The translations under genes and the position numbers were made by a program. Shown in pieces: positions 8,321-15,702 of a DNA stretch of 15,702 nucleotides. Under the pieces are notes generated by a model. The model searched no databases and was not told the DNA's origin. It was given only the letters and a program-made list of their open reading frames with translations. Numbering within the stretch: position 1 is the stretch's first letter; each line of letters opens with the position of its first letter. Source of the DNA: Conidiobolus incongruus B7586 (lineage: Eukaryota > Entomophthoromycota > Entomophthoromycetes > Entomophthorales > Conidiobolaceae); contig JNEM01007660.1 in the NCBI GenBank assembly GCA_000697335.1, positions 1 to 15,702 of the forward strand, in the 5' to 3' direction.

Positions 8321-9431
8321 AAAAGTATATAGAAATCCAAATATCTCTAGGAAGTTAATATATTATTATATTCTTTAAATTTGTCAATCTATGATTAGCA
8401 ATAAATTTATATAAAATAGTAATGTTTATAATTTTAAAATTAAAATATTTATTTATATGAAAATTAAACCTAAAATTTTGGTAATTAATTTATAATCTAC
8501 TACCATTTATAGTTTAAATGAGTTGTAATATACTTTAATAAGTAATCAAATAATTTATTTTTCTTAAATTAGATATTATTTAATTTTAAAATTTGGTAAT
8601 AAAAAAATATTTAAAATTTATTAAATATATATATATATATATATTTCAGTTTAATTATATAAAAAAAGAATTATTAATTTAAATTAATTGATAATATGAT
8701 ATAAATTATATAATAAAATTATTTTATTAATAAGTGAGAATTAAAAAATTTATAATATATATATATATATATAATTTTTTATATTTATTTTAATATAAAT
8801 TAATTCAAAAAAATTAAAATTTTTTTTATAAAAATAATTTTCAATTTAATTATGTTTAAATTATTAAAGAAAAATAAAGTAATTTTTGAATCAATTGTTA
8901 AAATTAATAATAAAAATAAATTTAAAATATTATAAGTTAGATCATTGGTAACTATTTATTAAAGTATTAATTTAAAAATTTTTCTTTGTAACTTATTTTA
9001 ATTTATTCAATTTTAAATTTTTTAAATTATAATTTTAATACTTGTATTATTGATCAGAAATTGTTAACATTAACAATGATTAATAAATTTGAAAATATTT
9101 CAATTAATAGTATGTGCTTGGCCCTCAATCTTCATAGTTTGAATATTAAATCTTCCATCTAATATAACATAGATCAATATAATATTATCCAATGTTGTAT
9201 CTAAAAAACAAGCTTTATACATATATTTTATAAATTAAATCATGGTTAAAAATTAATATTAGAGAGTAAATAAAAGGTAAAATTTAAAAATTCAACAAAG
9301 TATTTAATATTTTATTTTGAAAAATTATTAAATGATATTATTTAGGTTAGTAATCTTTTGTTAATATAATCCTCAACTCGATAAATCTAAAAATAGGAAC
9401 AATTAATAATTGAAAGTTGTATTTTTATACA
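8321..9431. other. AT-rich spacer downstream of the intact F-box gene
   Basis: About 1.1 kb, mostly A/T with TA runs at 8625-8644 and 8755-8773. The only suggestive item is a small minus-strand frame at 9100-9222. Confidence 0.55.
9100..9222 (-). CDS. Possible small reading frame, 40 residues, unidentified
   Basis: It runs from ATG to TGA on the minus strand, about 210 bases downstream of the intact F-box gene. Composition is less A/T-rich than the flanks, and the peptide ends DGRFNIQTMKIEGQAHTIN, more protein-like than the usual Ile/Asn/Lys/Phe chance frames here. No domain is recognisable. It may be a relic exon or a chance frame. Confidence 0.15.
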   Translation of the reverse strand: MYKACFLDTTLDNIILIYVILDGRFNIQTMKIEGQAHTIN

Positions 9432-10982
9432 TTATCTACTTACATTTTCATATTCAAAGGGTCTCACAAATTTGGATATAAAAATATTGATATTAGGAAA
9501 TGCTTGGATCAATTCATGAATTGGACACTCGTCAAATCCTTCCCACGAAGTACGCCAGTCGTAGATGATAGTATGCAAATTGGGACATTTTTGTTTGATT
9601 AATGTGATCAGGTTTTTCAATGTATGCTTGGGAGAATGAAGATAAAGATGAGTGAGATAAAGTGGTTTATCATAAGTAAGAAGTCGTTTGAGAGTGATAT
9701 CGCTGATATCGTGAGATAATTTGAGAGTGACTAATTTTGGAAATAGTTGAGGTAGTAGGAACAGATCATGTTCTATACATTCTCCAGGAATATGAGCATA
9801 ATAATGATCAATATATAATTGAGTAACATTGGGGAATATTGTTTTAAATTCATGTGTCATATTAGCATGAATTTCGTCAAACGATGAAGTTGATAATTTT
9901 TTGAGATTCGGAAAGCATCCGATGTGTTCATCAAATACGGATAAGGGAATATCAGAACACATCGTAGTTAAATTTGGACAATACTTAGAAAGTAATGATA
10001 GCAACTTGTAATCAATCACAGAAAGTGATAATTCTGTTAGCATTGGACAAGCCATCACAAACAGTTGGAAAAAGTTAAAATTAATATTTTTGCTAATATT
10101 TTGAAGAGGAATCTTATTAACTCTTCTATATGGCATGCAAATATCAAGCGATTTGATACATGTCGAATAATTTAAAGGATTTAAGAACTCAATTTCTGTC
10201 TCTTGTAATTGTTTGTATTTTAAAATATCAATGACCAGAGTGAAGTGCTTTAATTTACCAGTATAATTAAGGAATTTTTTTAAATTGAGCCATTCTTCCA
10301 CAGTTGCCTGATAGCAAAAATATAGCTCGAAAGTAGTTAAATTGGGAAGTCTAGTAATAACTTGAGTTAATTGATCTAAAGAAAAAGAGCTATCGACAGT
10401 AAGTTCTAATGTTTTCACATTTAGCAACATATCAGAAGCTAGAGATTGTAATCGAATCACTGGATCCCTCATTGAATTTAAAGAATAACCCTCAATAATT
10501 GGTGGATAAGCCATTCTCGATAATAATACTAAACTCATCCAATCGTCATCATCGCATAAATAAGTCATTGGAATGGGTTCGAGTTTCTCGGGAAGTTTTT
10601 TAAAGCTTAACAGTTGAGGCAAAAATTTATAATCTGGATTATACATAGGTAAATAATAGTACCAAATATGTGGACAGTGGTCCAACCAGCTCTCCTGACC
10701 AATTTCTGGTGGTGTCAAACTACCTGAATCCATATATTTCACATATTTGCCATATTTCCGTAAAATTTCCATTTTATTGGGTTTTTTGTCCAGTCCCTCG
10801 TAAATATTTCGCCAGATTTTTGGAGTTAGAATAGTTGACCATCTCGAGCACACCAGACCTAATGAATATAGGAGAGTATCTGGAATATAATTAGCGATTT
10901 GAGATAATAAATCATCATCCAAATCTTTCCAAGAAATTGACGACTCGTTTCCATTAGGTTTGATTGATATTCCTTTTTCCAT
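9432..10982 (-). CDS. F-box/LRR protein, likely SCF ubiquitin-ligase substrate receptor
   Basis: An intact 516-residue frame without visible introns. The N-terminal F-box (about residues 17-60) starts SWKDLDDDLLSQIANYIPD and has the conserved VCSRW and IWRNIY positions; in known F-box proteins this binds Skp1 within an SCF E3 ligase. From about 189 to the end there are roughly ten irregular leucine-rich segments, such as VKTLELTVD (189-197), LTTFELYF (215-222), LTELSLSVID (315-324), LVTLKLSHD (417-425) and LTHLYLHSP (443-451). These would form the substrate-binding solenoid. The YLCDDDDWMS segment (141-150) lies between the two regions. The start has A at -3 and G at +4, and a TATA-like box lies 92 bases upstream. 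The substrate is unknown. It is the only intact member of a three-copy tandem family, flanked by two relics on the same strand. Confidence 0.88.
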   Translation of the reverse strand: MEKGISIKPNGNESSISWKDLDDDLLSQIANYIPDTLLYSLGLVCSRWSTILTPKIWRNIYEGLDKKPNKMEILRKYGKYVKYMDSGSLTPPEIGQESWLDHCPHIWYYYLPMYNPDYKFLPQLLSFKKLPEKLEPIPMTYLCDDDDWMSLVLLSRMAYPPIIEGYSLNSMRDPVIRLQSLASDMLLNVKTLELTVDSSFSLDQLTQVITRLPNLTTFELYFCYQATVEEWLNLKKFLNYTGKLKHFTLVIDILKYKQLQETEIEFLNPLNYSTCIKSLDICMPYRRVNKIPLQNISKNINFNFFQLFVMACPMLTELSLSVIDYKLLSLLSKYCPNLTTMCSDIPLSVFDEHIGCFPNLKKLSTSSFDEIHANMTHEFKTIFPNVTQLYIDHYYAHIPGECIEHDLFLLPQLFPKLVTLKLSHDISDITLKRLLTYDKPLYLTHLYLHSPKHTLKNLITLIKQKCPNLHTIIYDWRTSWEGFDECPIHELIQAFPNINIFISKFVRPFEYENVSR

Positions 10983-11073
10983 AATCCTGTGTTGTATATG
11001 TATAAATAATTTAATAAAATTTGAAAAATTATAAAATTACATTTTACAGCCTCAAATTGATCCATCCATCTTG

Positions 11074-11081
11074 TATTTATA
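11074..11081 (-). promoter_or_regulatory. TATA-like box of the F-box gene
   Basis: On the minus strand this reads TATAAATA in the context GGGTATAAATAC, 92 bases before the ATG. It is better formed than most A/T words nearby because of its flanking G and C bases. It abuts a short inverted repeat, ACCCA/TGGGT, at 11081-11098. Confidence 0.45.
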
Positions 11082-11141
11082 CCCAAATTTTTCTGGGTTA
11101 TATTATTAATCAATTACCAATTCTAGACAAATTACCCATAA

Positions 11142-11159
11142 TTTACTAGATCTAGTAAA
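11142..11159. promoter_or_regulatory. 18-base perfect palindrome upstream of the F-box gene
   Basis: TTTACTAGATCTAGTAAA is its own reverse complement, centred on AGATCT, about 160 bases upstream of the ATG and 60 bases upstream of the TATA-like box. It could be a site for a dimeric DNA-binding protein. Palindromes arise often in A/T-rich DNA, but this one contains four G/C bases. Confidence 0.3.
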
Positions 11160-12534
11160 ACTATTATTTGGATCCTAATTAGCTTTGCAATTTCTTAATT
11201 CTATTCAATAATTTTTGAAAAAAAAATTTAATTTAATAAAAACATAATTTAAAATAGTGATTAATTTAATATTATATTAAAATAATTATTGACCAAGATT
11301 TTTTATAGCATATTTAATTCTAATTAATATTCAATATAAATTTCATTAATACCTAAATTATGAATTATATTATTAAAATTTAAATTATTTACTCAAATAT
11401 ATTTTGTTATATAGTGAAAATAATATGAAAAATATTTATTATCTCAGTTAATATCACTGACGAAATAATTATATAATACTTTTAAATATTAATAATTAAA
11501 TTTTATAAATATTAAACAATATAATTTTAATTAAATTAGATTTCAAAAGTTTATATAAATAATATTTTTAAAAAAATAAATTTTATAATAAATATATTAT
11601 TATATTATTATTTTATGAATTATGATATAAAATTAATATCTTTTTGGTTATTATATATCAATTCTATACTCACAAAAACAACAAAATTAAGAAATTGAAT
11701 TTTTATCTTTAAAATATAGAATTTAATTATATTTAATAAATTTTTACATATATACAATATAATATTTATTTAACTTTTAATTTATATTTTAATAACATTT
11801 CCCTATAATAATAGATTTTATCAGAAAAATTCTATATTAATCTTTGTGTTAGAAATATTACAAAATTACGAATAATATTATTTTAAGCTTAAATTTTCAA
11901 ATTCATTTACATATCTTTTACAATAATTGATTTTAGGCCTTAATTTTGAGTTTTGAAATTTAGTAGTCTGGTAATATTAAAGATAGTTTAGTTGAGAATA
12001 TTATGAGGTTTCATTTAGAAAATCTTAGCTTGATCAATTAATATCACTTTTTCACAATTGATCAGTGAAGTATCTTAATCCAATTGTCACATTATATATG
12101 GAAACACAACTGTTCAGTATAAGCACTCGCATTTATTTCTCATTTACCACCCTTTGATGATTACCTTGGTAATTTTGCAATCTTTTATTAGATCATTAAA
12201 AATCCCTTCCTCATTATTAACACAATTATTCAATATTATTATATTCTATTTTATAAACACTTTGAAAAGTTCAAATACATATTTAAATAAGATTATCAAT
12301 TATTATATTTTCAATGTTTAAAAAGGTTTAAAATATTTATCATTGTCAAAATAAATCCAACAAATCTTTTATAGTTAATCAATATCTAAACCCAGAAGCT
12401 CGGGAATAAGAATTTCATTCTCTTAGATTATCATACAATTTGAGTAAATAATAAGCAATAAACTATCATAATATTATGCTTAATATTTGAAACATTAATT
12501 AGCATTGTATTTAAAATTTCAAGATTTGAGTATA

Positions 12535-12560
12535 ATATATATATATATATATATATATAT
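12535..12560. repeat. TA microsatellite
   Basis: About 13 uninterrupted AT units in intergenic DNA. Confidence 0.9.
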
Positions 12561-13029
12561 TTAATAAATTGAGAATATTTTTCCCTTCTTTCAATTTGTA
12601 ATATCATTTATATTTTCATTTTTAAATTTAACTTAATATAAAGATTATTGTTTATTTTTGAAATTATTAAAATATTATATAATAAAATTAATAATTGAAT
12701 AATAAAGATTGACAACTCTATATCATTATTGAATATACCAATTATTAAGAAATTAAATATTTTTTAAAAAAACAATGAAAAATAAATATAGAGATTGAAT
12801 AAACCAAAGTTGTTTAAATATAATGGTAATTAACTAAATAATAAGCTCTATTCTATAGGTCAAATAAAAACTAAAGCTTAAAATTTTATATATTATAATT
12901 TGGTTCATATTAATTTAAATATATTTAATTTATATAAATATAATTTAATTTAAATTAATAAAATTATATAATATATTACCTAATATTGCTAACATTTTTA
13001 TATTTCAAGTATTTTATTAATCTATAAAT

Positions 13030-14415
13030 TTATCAATTTGAAGCAATTCTTGAATTAGATCATCAATTGAGCAATCTTTCACTGTCCCAATGTGTTCACA
13101 TGTGGTATATAATCTTATAGAAACTGAGGCATTTTTGTTTCATCATTTGGATTAAGCTGATCCACCAACGTCTTGAAGAATATAGATGTAAATGAGCAAT
13201 ATGGAGTGGTGCTTCATATGTAAGCAATATCTCTAAAATCTTGTGATTAATGTGGTGAGATGGCTTCAGATATATCTATTTGGAAGAGTCGAGGTAGGAG
13301 GAAAAGATCATGATGAGTGCTTATTCTAGGTAAATGAGCAAAATAATAATCAAATAAAGTTGGGTTATATTGAGAAATATAGTTTGAAACTCATTCGGCA
13401 TTGAAGAGTGGATATCATTGAGTGATAAAGTTGACAATTTTTCAGTTTGATAAGGATATGAATTTTTGAAATACTGAGAATAGAGCATGAAAACAAAATT
13501 CGATTAAATTGGATCAATGTTTAGGCAGCAAAGACAAGATTTTGTAGTCATCTACAGCTATTAACACTTCAAACACGTTTGGAGAAGCTACTAAAAACAA
13601 TTGAAACAAGTTGAAATTGACATTCTTAACAGAACTTCGGAGTTCTATGTAATTAGTCCATTCATAAGACAGGAAAATATCCAAAAATTCTATACTTTTG
13701 AAAAATTTACATACTTTCTTTAGATTGAAGTTCAATCTTTTACAGTCTTTTATATTTTGTAACATTCAAATTCAATACAAAATGCTTCAAATTCCCAGCC
13801 AATGTTAGAAGTTATTGAAATTCAAGCGATTTGTTAACCTACGATTCTTCACAAAATCCCAATTTTAAGTAAGTTAGATTGGGAGTCCAACTATTAATTT
13901 AATCAAATAATTTAGTGAGGAGAACTCGCAATAACCAAATTATAAAAATTTAATATTAAAACTTATATCCGGAGGTAGAGATTGCAATTATTTCGCGGAA
14001 TCTTCTAAATAATTCAATTAACAACCCTGAAATTTGGGTGGATTTGGCATCATCGATATTAAAACAAGGCTTAACCAATCATCCCTGTTGCAAAGATAGG
14101 TCACTGGGATTTGATCAAGGTTTTTGGCAAGCGCTTTTAAACTCAATAGCTGCGGCGAAAATATATAATCAAGGTGACAGTAAGGCAGACGGTGCTACTA
14201 AATATGAGTACAAATATTAAATCAACTTTCCTGTCCCAATTTTCGAGGTTTTAAACTGTCATTCAGAATGTATTGGAAATTTTCTATATTTCTTTATAAT
14301 TTCTAAGGTATTTACTCGTGGATATTCCATTTTAAATATTTCTCCAGAAACTTGGTGTTATAATAGTCGAGCATCTCGTTCATACTAGATTTAGCAGATG
14401 AATAAAAGAATTTGT
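13030..14415 (-). pseudogene. Decayed F-box/LRR gene, copy 2
   Basis: It is collinear with the intact gene at 9432-10982 and more diverged than the copy at 6980-8320. Recognisable blocks are 13120-13345 (late LRRs and C-terminal region), 13514-13765, 14020-14130 (counterpart of intact residues about 130-165) and 14340-14410 (F-box region). The one sizeable surviving frame, 83 codons at 13514-13765, encodes VNFNLFQLF and DYKILSLL, matching NFNFFQLF and DYKLLSLL at intact residues 301-308 and 324-331. Elsewhere the frame is broken by several stops and shifts. A plus-strand frame at 14038-14220 is antisense to it. Confidence 0.75.
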
Positions 14416-15375
14416 GACGTAATTATTAAATTATAACAAAATAATCAATTTCAAATTTTTCGATTTTATTGCAAACTTAAATTTTATTAAAATTTGAAGT
14501 TTTTTCCCTTTTTTTAATATCTAATTAAACATTTATATTCTATACAACGCAACAATTATGAGATTTTGTGATATATATTTATCAATCACACTCATTACAG
14601 AATCAAACTATTAACCCAGTTTTATAGCATTGTTTCAGGTCAAATATCGATAATTTATTATGAATAAAAGATTAACCAAAGTCTTAATTGCTATAATCAG
14701 TATTTTAATGGTGAAAAATTTCTAATAGTTATTAATGCACCTGTATTATAAATTAAACCAAGTATTTAGTTTATTGAATTTTATCATTTAAAATAATATA
14801 AATTTTTTTAGAATTATTTTTCAAATTTAATTTCAATAATCAATTTAGAAAAAATAATAATAATAATTGATTAATATTAATTTGAAATAATGTTTTAATT
14901 AGGAACTTTATGATAGCTTTAAATTCAATTTGAATTTTTTCATCATCTTTTTAATTGAAAAATTAATTTTTTTATAAAAATAAAATTATTATAATGGTAA
15001 AATGGCTTTGCAAAATTATCTATTTTTTTGATGAAAATTTTATACATAATCTACTTCAAAGTAATATAATACAATTTCTAGTCTTAGACATTATATATAT
15101 ATATATATATATATAATATTTTAATATTTTTAATAAATTTATACTTGGAAAATTTAAATTATTTAGTCACAAAATTCCCTAATATTAGTATGGAAATTAA
15201 GAAATGGCAAATTTTTTAATTTCTGATCTTTCAAACATATTATACATTTTGAAAGATTATATATATATAAAATATATAGGAAAATAAATATTTTCAAACT
15301 ATATATATATATTCAATTTTAATTATTATTTTTATTAAAATATTTTGATTTTAAAATTTACACTTAAATTTAATC
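14416..15375. other. AT-rich spacer before the mariner-type frame
   Basis: About 1 kb of A/T-rich DNA with a TA run at 15092-15115 and shorter ones near 15258 and 15299-15310. If the frame starting at 15376 belongs to a transposon, its terminal inverted repeat should lie in the last few hundred bases. I cannot identify it without the other end. Confidence 0.5.
15092..15115. repeat. TA microsatellite
   Basis: About 12 AT units, some 260 bases upstream of the mariner-type frame. Tc1/mariner elements insert at TA dinucleotides, so such runs are potential targets. Confidence 0.85.
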
Positions 15376-15702
15376 ATGCTTAAACTAGATTGTGATTATC
15401 AAAAGGCTTTTATTTTTGTATCTTTAAAACTTAACCATAAACCCTCTAAAATCATCCAAAACTTGCAAACAGCTTATGGAGATGGTGCTTTATCTAAAAC
15501 TACCATATATTGCTGGATTTATGATTTTAAAGCTGGAAGGGACACTATTCAAAATTTACCAAAATCTGGAAGACTAATTTCTACTGTCACTCTTTCACTT
15601 ACCAATAAAGTAAAAAAATATATTAAGAAATACCTTTTTATTTCTGCTAGAGAATTATCAAAGCAATTTAATATTAATTATACAAGCATGTTATATTTAC
15701 TC
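15376..15702 (+). CDS. N-terminus of a mariner-type (HTH_48) protein, cut by the window edge
   Basis: The frame is open for all 109 codons from the ATG to the end of the window. It contains a first helix-turn-helix (about residues 8-52, with KTTIYCWIYDFKAGRD). A SGRLIST linker follows at 64-70, matching the SGRP-S-T segment common in mariner transposases. A second helix-turn-helix follows (about 74-106, with ISARELSKQFNI). This is the bipartite DNA-binding domain of Tc1/mariner transposases. The catalytic domain, if present, lies beyond the window. The SGR-ST linker is closer to ordinary mariner transposases than the GRPS linkers of the two short proteins at 2232-2990 and 4215-4976, so a genuine transposon copy is the likelier reading. 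A third member of the DNA-binding-only family is not excluded. Confidence 0.7.
   Translation, partial: MLKLDCDYQKAFIFVSLKLNHKPSKIIQNLQTAYGDGALSKTTIYCWIYDFKAGRDTIQNLPKSGRLISTVTLSLTNKVKKYIKKYLFISARELSKQFNINYTSMLYLL

Larger units (their letters stand above)
10983..13029. other. F-box promoter region and AT-rich spacer
   Basis: About 2 kb. The first 180 bases carry the promoter-like signals of the F-box gene. The rest is A/T-rich with a TA run at 12535-12560. Near 12385-12425 a short minus-strand segment could encode ENEILIPELLGLDID before a stop, but it has an in-frame stop just upstream and no recognisable domain. I see no supported gene. Confidence 0.55.

Noticed and set aside
9417-9602. Plus-strand 61-codon frame
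   Set aside because: It is antisense to the 3' end of the intact F-box gene.
10859-11113. Minus-strand 84-codon frame overlapping the start of the F-box gene
   Set aside because: It overlaps the F-box coding start out of frame and spans the TATA-like region. The F-box frame has the better start and the domain.
12385-12425. Short minus-strand peptide ending in a stop, possibly a terminal exon
   Set aside because: It is only about 15 codons, with an in-frame stop directly upstream and no homology that I can see.
14038-14220. Plus-strand 60-codon frame
   Set aside because: It is antisense to the second F-box relic.
1-15702. CRISPR array, bacterial operon signals or rRNA
   Set aside because: There are no regularly spaced direct repeats with unique spacers, no Shine-Dalgarno-led gene clusters and no rRNA-like segment. 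The gene types are eukaryotic.

Overview
This is a nuclear window from a very AT-rich eukaryote with compact, apparently intronless genes. Noncoding stretches are almost pure A/T; for example, only 4 of the 60 bases at 3721-3780 are G or C. Genes stand out as islands of normal composition; 36 of 60 bases at 4321-4380 are G or C. The F-box/LRR gene family and the gene style suggest an early-diverging fungus, but I cannot fix the lineage and place little weight on this.

Layout. Positions 1-143 hold the 3' end of an unidentified reading frame. After about 2 kb of AT-rich DNA come two paralogous genes on the minus strand (2232-2990 and 4215-4976). Each encodes the two-helix-turn-helix DNA-binding domain of mariner (Mos1-type) transposases with no catalytic DDE/D domain. 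One carries a glutamine-rich tail with an AT-hook. The other carries hexapeptide repeats and an acidic C-terminus. A decayed tRNA-Asp lies between them at about 3476-3542. A tandem F-box/LRR family follows, all on the minus strand: a ruined copy (about 6980-8320), an intact gene (9432-10982) and a second ruined copy (about 13030-14415). At the right edge (15376-15702, plus strand) a third mariner-type DNA-binding domain begins and runs off the window; it may be a real transposase.

Interpretation. The two mariner-derived proteins look like transposase DNA-binding domains turned into host regulators, with two classical kinds of activation-like tail (Q-rich and acidic). They also share an identical 15-base sequence shortly downstream of their stop codons. 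That is surprising because their coding tails have nothing in common. The F-box gene should encode a substrate receptor of an SCF ubiquitin ligase, and its neighbours show birth-and-death evolution. Nothing in the sequence directly links the regulators to the F-box genes beyond proximity.
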